Source of the DNA: Luteolibacter arcticus
Lineage (GTDB): Bacteria > Verrucomicrobiota > Verrucomicrobiia > Verrucomicrobiales > Akkermansiaceae
Reading direction: 5' to 3'
DNA: 64,000 nucleotides
Assembly: GCF_025950235.1 (NCBI RefSeq)
Contig: NZ_JAPDDT010000003.1
Location: 372,001-436,000, forward strand
Shown: in pieces, positions 16,983 to 25,700 of the stretch
Layout: every line of letters begins with the position of its first letter
Position numbering within the stretch: position 1 is the first letter of the stretch
Notes under the pieces: generated by a model
The model's database searches: none
Seen by the model: only the letters and a program-made list of their open reading frames with translations
Told to the model about the DNA's origin: nothing
Made by a program: the position numbers and the translations under genes

Positions 16983-17307
16983 ATTGGCCCGCCCGCTGGG
17001 AACACGGTCCGCCGGAGCGCAGCCCGCTGGGAGCGCGGGCCGCTGGCCCGCCGAATGGTCCCCACCGACCCGCTGCCGGTCTAAGCCCGCATCGCCAAGT
17101 CCGCCATCGTCCTCGCTTCGGCGGGGCAGCGCCCCGCGCTCCCAGCGGGCGCCTCGGAGCCGCCCCGTTTCGACAGACCGACCAAGCCCCGCCCCTGCGC
17201 CCCTGCGCCCCTGCGCCCGCTCATCCGCCCTCCGCCCTCCGCCCTCCGCCATCCGCCATCCGCCATCCACCATCCACCATCCACCATGAGATTCTGAATT
17301 GTCCCGC
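16972..17307. repeat. Heptamer-repeat element flanked by 21-bp direct repeats
   Basis: TGAGATTCTGAATTGGCCCGC (16972-16992, including the deacylase stop) recurs at 17287-17307 with one change. Between them lie inverted GC-rich blocks (CCCGCTGGGAGCGCGGG; GGGGCAGCGCCCCGCGCTCCCAGCGGG), three CCCCTGCGC units (17189-17218 region) and a 7-bp tandem array of three TCCGCCC, three TCCGCCA and three TCCACCA units (about 17223-17286). No gene is visible. The arrangement looks like an insertion that duplicated its target. Confidence 0.7.
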
Positions 17308-17333
17308 GCAAGCCCCCGTGCATCCTTGGGGGC

Positions 17334-18602
17334 ATGACTCACCCCCTCCGCATCGGCCTCGCGCTGATCAGCCTCTCGCTGCCCCTCGCCGCGGACGACG
17401 CGGCCGAACTTGCCCGGCTTCGCGCCCTGGTGCGCCAACACGCGACGGGGATGAATTTCTCCAGCATCAGGTCGCAGGGCGGCAAAGTCTTCAACGAGGT
17501 GATCGTGACCGCAGTGACCGAGACCTCGGTGACCTTCCACCACGAGAAGGGCGAAGCCACGCTGGCTGCCGACGATTGCCCGACCGTGTGGACGGAGCTT
17601 TTCGGCTTCGGTGCCCCGGCGGCCGCGGAAGACACGCCAAAGCCCTCGCTCGCCAAGCCCGTGGACACCGAGGTGGCGGAGGCGATCGCAGTGATCGAGG
17701 GCGACCGGGGAACCGGCACCGGCTTCTTTTGCCGCGATGGCGAAACGACCTATCTCTACTCCGCGGCCCACGTGCTTTCGGGAAACACCCGGCTCAAGGT
17801 GAAACTCCGCGACGGCACCGTGGTGCGGAAATTCGGCGCGCTGGAAGCCGCCGAAGGAGCCGACCTGATCCGCCTGCCGGTCAACGAGCCGGTCCCCAAG
17901 GTGCTGGAGATCGGCGCGGCTTCCGGGGTCTCGAAGGTCGGCACGCCGGTGCTCGCCTCCGGCAATGCCGGCGGCGGCGGCACGGTCGGCTTTGAAGAGG
18001 GCAAGATCATGGGCGTGGGGCCGGAATCCATCGAGATCGATGCCGAGGTGATCCAGGGCAACAGCGGCGGCCCGATCCTCCATGGCGACACCCACCAGGC
18101 GCTCGGCGTGGTGACCCACCTTTCCACGGAGCGGAAGGACCTGTGGGCGAAAGGCACCCGCTTCGCCGATGTGCGGCGCTTCGGCTGCCGACTCGACCGC
18201 ACCTGGCAATGGAAGCAGGTGCCGGTGGAGGCCTTCCTCAAGGAGGGCAAAGCCATCCTCGTGATTCAGGAGCAGTCCGAGCTCATGCTTGCCGCCATGC
18301 AGCCGGACAAGTGGAAGGACGCGATTTTCCAACAGCAGCGGGAAAATCCACTGGCCCGCGACATCGCCTCGCTCCAAGCGTGGATCGTCCAGCAACAGGG
18401 CGGCCAGCGCTTCAGTGAGAGCGATCGCAAGAAGCGGCTGCGCGCCATTTTCGATGGTGCCCGGCATCGCTCGCGCGGCCAGATGGCGGAGTTCAAGAGC
18501 GAGGGCTACACGTGGTTCCACCGCGAGACCGCGCAGCAGGAGATCAAGACCCGCCAGGAGATCGACAAGGCCTACGAGAGCGCGGTCAACGAAATGCGCT
18601 GA
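17334..18602 (+). CDS. Secreted trypsin-like serine protease
   Basis: 422 residues. Signal peptide MTHPLRIGLALISLSLPLAA. A helical and small beta region (about 22-105) precedes a chymotrypsin-fold protease domain with a complete catalytic triad: His146 in YSAAHVLSG, Asp177 in EGADLIRLPV and Ser244 in QGNSGGPI. The C-terminal 150 residues are helical and charged (KKRLRAIFDGARHRSRGQ), perhaps for oligomerisation; there is no PDZ domain, unlike DegP/HtrA. Expected location is periplasmic or extracellular; the target is unknown. The ATG lies 26 bp after the right copy of the 21-bp direct repeat, so the inserted element may have replaced its original upstream region. Confidence 0.88.
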   Translation: MTHPLRIGLALISLSLPLAADDAAELARLRALVRQHATGMNFSSIRSQGGKVFNEVIVTAVTETSVTFHHEKGEATLAADDCPTVWTELFGFGAPAAAEDTPKPSLAKPVDTEVAEAIAVIEGDRGTGTGFFCRDGETTYLYSAAHVLSGNTRLKVKLRDGTVVRKFGALEAAEGADLIRLPVNEPVPKVLEIGAASGVSKVGTPVLASGNAGGGGTVGFEEGKIMGVGPESIEIDAEVIQGNSGGPILHGDTHQALGVVTHLSTERKDLWAKGTRFADVRRFGCRLDRTWQWKQVPVEAFLKEGKAILVIQEQSELMLAAMQPDKWKDAIFQQQRENPLARDIASLQAWIVQQQGGQRFSESDRKKRLRAIFDGARHRSRGQMAEFKSEGYTWFHRETAQQEIKTRQEIDKAYESAVNEMR

Positions 18603-18611
18603 GTGAGCGAG

Positions 18612-18627
18612 TTACGCGATCGCGTAG
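18612..18627. promoter_or_regulatory. Operator-like palindrome, site 1
   Basis: TTACGCGATCGCGTAG is one base from a perfect 16-bp palindrome. Near-copies lie at 28284-28299 and 55911-55926, always in intergenic DNA next to polysaccharide or giant-protein genes. This one lies about 290 bp upstream of the pssD-like gene. Confidence 0.5.
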
Positions 18628-18652
18628 GGGCGCAGTTACGATTCGGGAATTG

Positions 18653-18685
18653 ACCCCTAACGGAATTTGCGTAGTCTCCCGCCGC
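18653..18685 (+). promoter_or_regulatory. Possible sigma-70 promoter for the first polysaccharide block
   Basis: TTGACC (5 of 6 to -35) is followed after about 16 bp by TAGTCT (weak -10). It lies between the operator-like palindrome and the structured leader at 18738-18814. Weak on its own. Confidence 0.35.
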
Positions 18686-18737
18686 CACGGGCGATCTTCC
18701 GATCTTCCCGATGGTCAAGGCACTCCCCCCCTGCCGA

Positions 18738-18814
18738 GATGCAACCAGCCACACCACGCCGCCTTTCCCCGGTCGGCCTCCTAGTCGGAATGACTGGAGG
18801 CGCATGGTTGCATC
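18738..18814 (+). promoter_or_regulatory. Structured leader hairpin upstream of the pssD-like gene
   Basis: A perfect 10-bp inverted repeat GATGCAACCA (18738-18747) / TGGTTGCATC (18805-18814) encloses an inner imperfect hairpin CCTCCTAGTC/GACTGGAGG. The intervening 315-bp gap (18603-18917) has no convincing gene. It could form an RNA regulatory structure in the leader of the first polysaccharide block; I do not recognise a known riboswitch class. Confidence 0.4.
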
Positions 18815-18917
18815 CCTTGACGCGGCGGTACTGTCTGCTTCCGCTCTCCCCTCCCCGATCCTGAGTCTGCTGACGGATCGTGGTCCTTGCCCTTCACCCT
18901 CACCCTGCAAGACCCCG

Positions 18918-19376
18918 ATGAACCGACGAAAACGTGTAATGGCCATCGCCTCCGGCGGCGGCCACTGGGTCCAGTTGCGCCGCATCATGCCCGCACTCGA
19001 TGGCATGGATGTCTTTTACGTCAGCCTCGACCCATCGCTGGCGGCGGACGTCCCCGGCCACAACTACTACACAATCCGCGACGTCTCGCGGCGTGACCGC
19101 TTCGGGATCCTGGTCGTCGTCAGCCAGTTGCTGCGGATTCTTTTCAAGGAGCGTCCCAAGGTCGTCATCACCACCGGCTCGCTGCCCGCCCTGATCGCCC
19201 TCGTGCTGGCCAAGTACATCTTCGGTGCCAAGACCATCTGGATCGATAGCATCGCCAATGCCGAGAAGCTCTCGGCCTCGGGTGCCAAGGCCGGCAAGAT
19301 CGCCGACCTGTGGCTCACCCAGTGGCCTCATCTGAGCGGACCGGACGGTCCACAACACTGGGGGGCAGTACTGTGA
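18918..19376 (+). CDS. pssD: PssD/Alg14-like subunit of a UDP-sugar glycosyltransferase
   Basis: 152 residues. Matches the PssD/Cps14F family, the membrane-associated acceptor-side half of a split GT28-type transferase, analogous to eukaryotic Alg14. Visible are VMAIASGGGHWVQLRRIMPAL (N-terminal Rossmann), KVVITTGSLPALIALVLAKYIFGAKTIWIDSIANAEKLS, and the usual end ADLWLTQWPHLSGPDGPQHWGAVL. The ATG at 18918 is the family start; upstream in-frame starts give a non-homologous extension. Its stop overlaps the GTG of the PssE-like gene by 4 bp (GTGA), so the two halves are translationally coupled, as expected for one heteromeric enzyme. Confidence 0.9.
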   Translation: MNRRKRVMAIASGGGHWVQLRRIMPALDGMDVFYVSLDPSLAADVPGHNYYTIRDVSRRDRFGILVVVSQLLRILFKERPKVVITTGSLPALIALVLAKYIFGAKTIWIDSIANAEKLSASGAKAGKIADLWLTQWPHLSGPDGPQHWGAVL

Positions 19377-19861
19377 TTTTCGTAACCGTAGGTTCGATGT
19401 TTCCTTTCGACCGCCTGATCCGCGTCATGGACGAGTGGACAGCAGCGCAAGGCCGCGACGATGTCTTCGCCCAGATCGGCAACGGCACGTACGAGCCGAA
19501 GCACATGAAGTGGACGCGCAAGCTCGACCAGCTCGACTTCGCCCGCACCGTGCAGGAGTCGGAGCTGATCGTCGCCCACGCGGGCATGGGCTCCGTCATC
19601 ATGGCGGACCAGTACTCCAAGCCGATTGTGCTGCTGCCGCGCATCATGGAGCAGGGCGAGCACACCACCGATCACCAGCTCGCCACCGCCGCGTGGCTTC
19701 GCGACAAGCCCGGCATCCATGTTGCTAACACCGATGCCGACCTCGCGCCGTCCATCGAACTCGCCTTTGCCACCGCCCGTGACACTTCCGGAAAATGGGG
19801 AGCAGCCGCCAATCCCGAGTTCCTGAAAAAGATCCGCCAATACGTTCTCGATTCCCTCTAA
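19373..19861 (+). CDS. pssE: PssE/Alg13-like catalytic subunit of the same glycosyltransferase
   Basis: 162 residues from a GTG at 19373; family-typical start VIFVTVGSMFPFDRLIRVMDEW. It is the C-terminal, UDP-sugar-binding half of a GT28-like enzyme (IVAHAGMGSVIMADQYSKPIVLLPR is the donor-site loop). With PssD it should add a sugar to a lipid-linked acceptor at the cytoplasmic membrane. The 4-bp overlap with the preceding gene decides the GTG start over the in-frame ATG at 19310, which lies inside pssD. C-terminus HQLATAAWLRDKPGIHVANTDADL is normal for the family. Confidence 0.9.
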   Translation: MIFVTVGSMFPFDRLIRVMDEWTAAQGRDDVFAQIGNGTYEPKHMKWTRKLDQLDFARTVQESELIVAHAGMGSVIMADQYSKPIVLLPRIMEQGEHTTDHQLATAAWLRDKPGIHVANTDADLAPSIELAFATARDTSGKWGAAANPEFLKKIRQYVLDSL

Positions 19862-19863
19862 TA

Positions 19864-19873
19864 CCCCCCCCTT
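19864..19873 (+). promoter_or_regulatory. C-tract leader in place of a Shine-Dalgarno
   Basis: Eight consecutive C (19864-19871), then TT, then ATG at 19874. No purine-rich ribosome-binding site is present. One of about ten similar leaders in the polysaccharide genes. Confidence 0.5.
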
Positions 19874-20953
19874 ATGATCAAACTAGGAGTAGTCGGCTTG
19901 GGGAAAATGGGCCTGTCCCATTTTTCCATCGTCAATGCCCACCCGGATACCAACGTCACCGTCTGCGATGCCACGGGCTTTCTCATCGATGGCCTGGTGA
20001 AGTACACCAAGGTGAACGCATACAAGGACTTCGACGATCTGCTCGAAAAGGAGCCGCTCGATGCCGTGATGATCGTCACGCCGTCGAAGATGCACGCCGG
20101 CATGGTGCGCAAGGCCTTGGAAAAAGGCCTGCACGTCTTCTGCGAAAAGCCCTTCTGTCTCGATTGGAAGGACTCCGAGGAGCTGACCAAGCTCGCGGAA
20201 GAGAAGGGCCTCGTGAGCCAGGTGGGCTACCACTACCGCTACGTCGGAGCCTTCCAGGAAGTGAAGCGCATCATCGACAGCGGCGCACTCGGCGAGATCA
20301 CCCACGTGCTTGCCGAAGCCTACGGTCCGGTCGTCCTTCGTCCGAAGGGTTCCACCTGGCGCACCCAGCGCGCTGAAGGCGGCGGCTGCCTCTACGACTA
20401 CGCCGCTCACGCCATCAACCTCGTGAACTGGTACTTCGGCGAGCCGTCCGGTGTTTCCGGCACCGTGCTGAACAGCATCTTCTCCGCCGACACCGACGAC
20501 GAGGTTTATAGTACTTTGCTCTACCCGTCCGGCATGAGCGCTCACCTCTCGGTGAACTGGAGCGATGAGTCCCAGCGCAAGATGTCCACGCGCATCACCA
20601 TGACCGGCACCAATGGCCGCCTCTATGCGGACCGCCAGGAGTGCCAGCTCTACCTGCGCGAGCCGGTTGAGGCTCTGCCCGAATACACCAAAGGCTGGAA
20701 CGTGCGCTACACCACCGACCTCACCAAGGAAGTGGACTTCTACCTCCGCGGCGAAGAGTACTCCGCGCAGATCGACGACTTCGTCAAAGCCATCATCCAG
20801 AAGCGGGTGAACACGAACAACACCTTCCGCGAGGCCGCCGCGACCGACAAGACGATCGCCATGATCATCGCTGACAAGGACCGCTCGCCCTCCAATTCGC
20901 GCGCCACTCCCGTCGTCGCTGCCACCAAAAAAGGCTGGTTCAGCCGCAAGTAA
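19874..20953 (+). CDS. Gfo/Idh/MocA-family NAD(P)-dependent sugar dehydrogenase
   Basis: 359 residues. N-terminal Rossmann domain with LGVVGLGKMGLSHFS and the family motif FCEKPFCLD, followed by the alpha/beta catalytic domain (VGYHYRYVGAFQEVKRII, GGGCLYDYAAHAINLVNWYFGE). The catalytic Lys is that of EKP. Substrate is not evident; the location between pssE and the 20974 gene points to nucleotide-sugar or glycan-precursor oxidation in polysaccharide synthesis. It starts 12 bp after pssE with a C8 run. The short Lys/Arg-rich C-terminus (TKKGWFSRK) is unusual for the family and may associate with membrane or partner. Confidence 0.9.
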   Translation: MIKLGVVGLGKMGLSHFSIVNAHPDTNVTVCDATGFLIDGLVKYTKVNAYKDFDDLLEKEPLDAVMIVTPSKMHAGMVRKALEKGLHVFCEKPFCLDWKDSEELTKLAEEKGLVSQVGYHYRYVGAFQEVKRIIDSGALGEITHVLAEAYGPVVLRPKGSTWRTQRAEGGGCLYDYAAHAINLVNWYFGEPSGVSGTVLNSIFSADTDDEVYSTLLYPSGMSAHLSVNWSDESQRKMSTRITMTGTNGRLYADRQECQLYLREPVEALPEYTKGWNVRYTTDLTKEVDFYLRGEEYSAQIDDFVKAIIQKRVNTNNTFREAAATDKTIAMIIADKDRSPSNSRATPVVAATKKGWFSRK

Positions 20954-20973
20954 CCCCTCCCCTCCCCCACCCC

Positions 20974-21849
20974 ATGGACAATCTACTTTTCGGCGACAAT
21001 CAGTTCTTCGGCGTCAACCACATGTCGGAGGAGAAGGCGCGGGCGCAGCAAATGCAGTTCCAGAACAACTCCGCCATCATCGACGTTCTCGACGCCGCCT
21101 ATGAGGAAGGCGTGAAGACCTTCATGTGCACCACGCACGAACGCATCTCGGAGATCTGCGACCACGTCCGCGCCAACCCGGCGAAGTACGAGGGCTTCCA
21201 GTTCTACCCCTGCATGCCCTACGCCCACAAATACAACAACGCCGTCACCGAGCACGGCATGCTGGGCGCGCTTAACCAATTCCTCCCCGACGACGGCCTG
21301 TTCAAGACCGCGCTCAAGGGCGGCATGGCGGTCGCGAAGAAGGACGTCGAAGGCCTCGCCACCATCCTCATCGACATGGAGATGAAGATGTTCAAGGACC
21401 TCTCCACGCCGGTCATCTTCCTCCAGAACGTCGTGGTCGACCTGCTGCTCGGCATGGGCTTCTACGATGCCTTCAAGATCTTCCACGATCACGTCCGCGC
21501 CAAATACAACGCGGAAGCCGGCTTCATCACCATGAACATGCCGATGCTGCTCGACGCACTCGAAAGCGTCGGCATCGAGAACCCGATCATCTGCTCGAAC
21601 ATCAACAAGATCGGCTTCCGCATGTGCGGCGGCTTCGACAAATACGTCGAGACCATGCGCGACCGCAACGTGCGCGCCATCGCCATGTCCGTCTTCGCCT
21701 CCGGTGCCCTCAAGCCCGATGAAGCGATCGAATGGGTCTCGCAACTGCCGAACCTCAAGTCGATCGTCTTCGGTGCCTCCAGCCGCCGCAACATCCGCAG
21801 CACCCGCGAACTGGTGGACAAATACTTCCCCGTCCCCGCGGCCGTCTAA
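20974..21849 (+). CDS. Conserved hypothetical, TIM-barrel-like, polysaccharide-linked
   Basis: 291 residues, starting MDNLLFGDNQFFGVNHMSEE. No catalytic family is recognised. Alternating beta/alpha pattern (AIIDVLDAAYEEGVKTFMCTT; FQFYPCMPYAHKYNN; PVIFLQNVVVDLLLGMGFYDAF; PIICSNINKIGFRMC; VRAIAMSVFASGALKPDEAIEWV; LKSIVFGASSRRNIRSTRELV) suggests an eight-stranded alpha/beta barrel, perhaps distantly aldo-keto-reductase-like. It starts 20 bp after the dehydrogenase with a C-rich leader and ends the block before an intrinsic terminator. Context suggests an enzyme acting with the dehydrogenase; function otherwise open. Confidence 0.75.
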   Translation: MDNLLFGDNQFFGVNHMSEEKARAQQMQFQNNSAIIDVLDAAYEEGVKTFMCTTHERISEICDHVRANPAKYEGFQFYPCMPYAHKYNNAVTEHGMLGALNQFLPDDGLFKTALKGGMAVAKKDVEGLATILIDMEMKMFKDLSTPVIFLQNVVVDLLLGMGFYDAFKIFHDHVRAKYNAEAGFITMNMPMLLDALESVGIENPIICSNINKIGFRMCGGFDKYVETMRDRNVRAIAMSVFASGALKPDEAIEWVSQLPNLKSIVFGASSRRNIRSTRELVDKYFPVPAAV

Positions 21850-21880
21850 GCCGGACGGACCAGCCTCTTCCCAACAACAA

Positions 21881-21911
21881 CACGACCTCGGACAACCGGG
21901 GTCGTGTTTTT
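21881..21911 (+). terminator. Intrinsic terminator after the first polysaccharide block
   Basis: Stem CACGACCTCG/CGGGGTCGTG (21881-21906, one G-U pair, 6-nt loop) followed by TTTTT. It ends the pssD-pssE-dehydrogenase-hypothetical block. Confidence 0.85.
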
Positions 21912-22717
21912 CTTTGCGGCGGAAGAGCCTGTTAGATCGGGTGAAGGACGGAGACCCATGCCTTCACGACATTCCTCCGGCACCACGCAGCACGATTCCC
22001 AGCACAACGCCGCACAATCCCAAGCCCAAAGTAGTCCGCACTCTCCGAGTGCGGCCGAAGCACTTGGCCAGCCCACCACCACCTCGCGGCCGAAATCATC
22101 CGACGACCATCCTCCCCAGCGCCACACCGCACCATTCCCCAGCACATCGCCGCACAAGTCCCCTGCGCCAACGGCGCGCGATCCCTCAGCCCAGGGCAAG
22201 CGAAGCGTCGCCCTGGGTCTACGGCCCAGCAGAAGAGGCGGCCTGAAAGGTCGCGATACGGGTCGAGCCCGCACCCTCAGCATGCCGGCACCTCTCCCCC
22301 CAAACCCTTTGCCATCGAAAGCTGATCCTCCTGCCGGCCCTTGCCTCTCACGATCTCACCGCTTCCAACCAGGCACGCTCAAAACCCCGTCCATCGACCT
22401 GACATTTATCCACAAATCGACGGCACCCATGCCGCCGGAAACTACCCGAGGCTCCTCCAAGCCGACCGCGTAGCGGTCAAGGAAGGTAGCCGCGGGCTTC
22501 AGCCCGCGGATTCCGTGGCACCTGCAGGGTGTCGCAGAGCAACACAGGAATCCCTTCGGGCCGGCCCGCCTTGCCAAAGTTGGATCCACAAAGGCAGGCC
22601 TTCTCTTCTGCGATGCGCCAATGCCCTCGCACCATTGGCACCAGAAAGACAGGACCCGGACCTCCGCTCTACCACCGGCCCGGCCCCATGCGAGCCGGAC
22701 CAACAAAACCTCAAGCC
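21912..22717. other. Gene-poor intergenic region with REP-like palindromes
   Basis: No ORF here has protein-like composition. Two repeat-like elements are visible. One is GCCCAGGGC/GCCCTGGGT (22189-22218) around an AAGCGAAGC loop, resembling the CCAGGG-type palindromes common in Planctomycetes and Verrucomicrobia. The other is CCGCGGGCTTCAGCCCGCGG (22490-22509), a perfect 9-bp stem. The region separates the terminator of the first polysaccharide block from the 3' end of the minus-strand giant gene. Confidence 0.6.
22490..22509. repeat. REP-like palindrome with TC loop
   Basis: CCGCGGGCTTCAGCCCGCGG; same architecture as the elements at 10585-10602 and 11240-11257. Confidence 0.65.
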
Positions 22718-25700
22718 CTACTCCTCCGGAGTCGGCTCGAAGATCAGCACCACGAACTTGCGATCTCCCGTGGCCGGAATCTCCACCACGTAGTGATCCC
22801 GTTGCTCGGGAGACAAGGCTTCGATGTCTTCCGGGCTCAAGCTCACGATGCGACTCTCGACCGCGGTGATTTCAGCCAGATTGCTGCTCGCGTGGAGATA
22901 ATAGTGACCCACCGGCTTGAGTTCCGGGAAGACGATCTCCAGCCCCGAGGTGACCAGCGTCGGTTCCAGGCGGAATGTCAGGTCATCGGCTGGGTCTGCC
23001 GGGTCCATTCCAAGGCGGAACTCCGCGAAGTTGTCCAAGCTGCCACCGTCGGAGTCCCCGCTCAGTTGCCCGTCTAGGTCATGTTCCTCCAGCCAGTCGT
23101 CGAAGCCCAGCGTATCCACGGTGACGGAAGCCGCCGCCGAGAGAAGGCCCGCTGCATCCTTCGCCTTCACCTCAAAGGTGAAAGAGGTGTTGCTCGCCAG
23201 CTCGCTGACGGTGTGGCTCAGCGTGGTCACGGTGGCGATGGGGGTCACGACCCCGCTACGATAGATCTCGTAGCCTACCACATCGAGGTCGGGTGGCGCC
23301 GTCCATGAAAGATTCACCGCGGCATAGTCAGGATCCGCCTCCAGTTCGGTCGGAGGCGAGGGAGGCTGGCTGTCGGAAGTGGTTTCAATCGAAAGTGTCG
23401 CGGCAGGAGACACGTTCCCGGCCTCGTCGATAGCCACCACCTGATAGTCGTACTCGATACCGCTCTCCAGACCGGTGTCGGTGAAGGTCAGGCCCGTCAC
23501 CGTGCCCACAATATCCCCATTCCGGCTGATCCGGTAGCGGTCCACTCCGCTGCCATCTTCTCCATCGGTCGACGCATCCCAGGACAGTTGGATCGCATCC
23601 ATGGACGGAGTGCCCTCCAGGTTACCCGGCATGCTCGGCGCATCCTGGTCGGGCTCAGTGCTGGCGGAAATGGAAGCGGCAGGCGAAATGTTGAGGCGAG
23701 CATCCAAAGCCCGGACCTGATAGGTATAGGCCGTATCCTGATTCAAGCCGGTGTCGGTGTAAGTCGTGCCCGTCACCGTCGCGATCGGATCCGGTCCACC
23801 ATCGCGATAGACGCGATAGCTGGTCACCCCGATCTTGTCGTAGGGAACCGTCCAAGTGAGCTGAATCGAAGTAACGTGCTCCTGGGCGGCAAGATTCTCG
23901 GGAGCTTCCGGAGCAACCGTATCGGTGACGGTCGTCACCGGAATCGTCGCCTCGGTCTCGTTCCCCGAGGTGTCGATCGCGATCACCTTGTAGGTGTAGG
24001 AAGCCCCGTCGCTGAGGCCCGTGTCTAGGAACGACAGGCCCTCCACGGTGCCTAGCAAGATTGAGTCTCGCTCGATCCGGTATCCGTCAACGGCCACGTT
24101 GTCAGTCGAAGCCGTCCACGTGAGCATGACGGTGGTCTCGGTGATCGGATTGGCAGTCAGCGATCCCGGTGCCTCAGGCGGGTCCTCGTCCGGTTCGGTG
24201 GAAACATTGATCGTCGCCGCGGCCGAGAGATTGGTGCGGGCATCAAAGGCCCGGACCTGATAGGAATAGGCCGTCTCAGGATTCAAGCCGGTATCGTTGA
24301 AGCCCGTTCCCGTCACGGTGGCGATGGGATCCACCGAACCATTACGATAGATCCGATAGCCGGTGACACCGATCAAATCGTAAGGAACCGACCAAGTGAG
24401 GTCGATCGAAGTGACATGCTCCACCGCCGCCAGATTTCCCGGAGCCTGCGGAGCCACCGTATCCGTGACGGTCGTCACCGGAATCGTCGCCTCGGTCTCG
24501 TTCCCCGAGGTGTCGATCGCGATCACCTTGTAGGTGTAGGAAGCCCCGTCGCTGAGGCCCGTGTCGAGGAACGACAGGCCCTCTACGGTGCCAAGCAAGG
24601 TGGATCCTCGCATGATCCGGTATCCATCCACGGCCACGTTGTCAGTGGAAGCGGTCCAAGTGAGCGTGACAGTGGTCTCGGTGATTGGATTGGCAGCCAG
24701 CGATCCCGGCATCGAAGGCGGCAGCTCGTCCGGATCGGTGGACACCGTGATCTGGGACCCGGTGGAAAGATTGCCCGCTCCATCCACAGTCTTCACCCAG
24801 TACAAATACGACGTATCGGGATCGAGGCCGGTGTCGTTGTAGCTCGTGCCGGTCACCGTGGCGATAGGCTCCGGACCGTTGCCACGATACACCCGATAGC
24901 CGGTGACGGCGACATTGTCACTGCCTGCAGTCCACGTCAGGGCCACCGACTTCTCAGTGGGATCAGCCGCCAGATTCGTCGGTGAGTCCGGCAACTCGGT
25001 ATCCGGCACGACCACCACCGAGAACGGCGCGCTCGCGCGGCTGCCTTTGCCCAGCCTCCCCTTTCCGGTCTTGAAGACCGGGTCCGCGGCATTCAACGGA
25101 ACCGAAACCTGAACGGAGCCAGATTGGGTCGTCGGCGAAATACGAGCGACATAGTAGTAATCCGAGCCGCGGAACTTCTGCACCGTGCCTCCAGTCACCT
25201 GGATGTCGGCCGCCGTGAAATTCTCAACCTCCATGTCGAAGGCGATCGTCACATCGAACGGCCCCATGACTGAGGGGGAAGGTCCGGCAACCTGCACGCG
25301 CGCAGGCCGCTTGTTGTAGCCGGGATTGTATTCTTGGGCAGAGGCTGAATTTGGCCAGGTCCCGGAATCCATGGTGCTCCAGGTGGTACCATTGGTACTA
25401 TATTCCACCAGATACTGGAAAATGCGCCCGTCCTCGGAGGTGAGGCGGGGGAAGTATTTGTATCCCCCGATCTCACGATCCGCGCCAAGATCGAAGACCA
25501 GGTAATGCGGGTGATTCGGGGCGGTATTGCCGCCCGGATTGACCGACTGCCAGAAATTGTTAGAGGCACCGTCATTGCCATCCGCCGCCTCGGCGGGCAA
25601 ACACCCATCCGCCGACGTTCCCGGCACCAATCCGCCGCTACCGTCCTCACGGAGATAGGTCACTCCGGTGATTTGGTTTGCCGGAATTCTCTCGCCGTTC

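Noticed and set aside
17189..17286. Short repeats considered as a CRISPR array
   Set aside because: Units are 7-9 bp without unique spacers and no cas gene is near; this is a tandem array.
15474..18521. 1015-codon minus-strand open frame
   Set aside because: It lies opposite the LpxR-like and protease genes and the repeat element. Both plus-strand genes have signal peptides and catalytic motifs, so the long frame is a GC-content artefact.
21904..22473. Open frames in the 21.9-22.7 kb gap
   Set aside because: Ser/Pro/Arg-rich low-complexity frames overlapping REP-like palindromes; no conserved motif.
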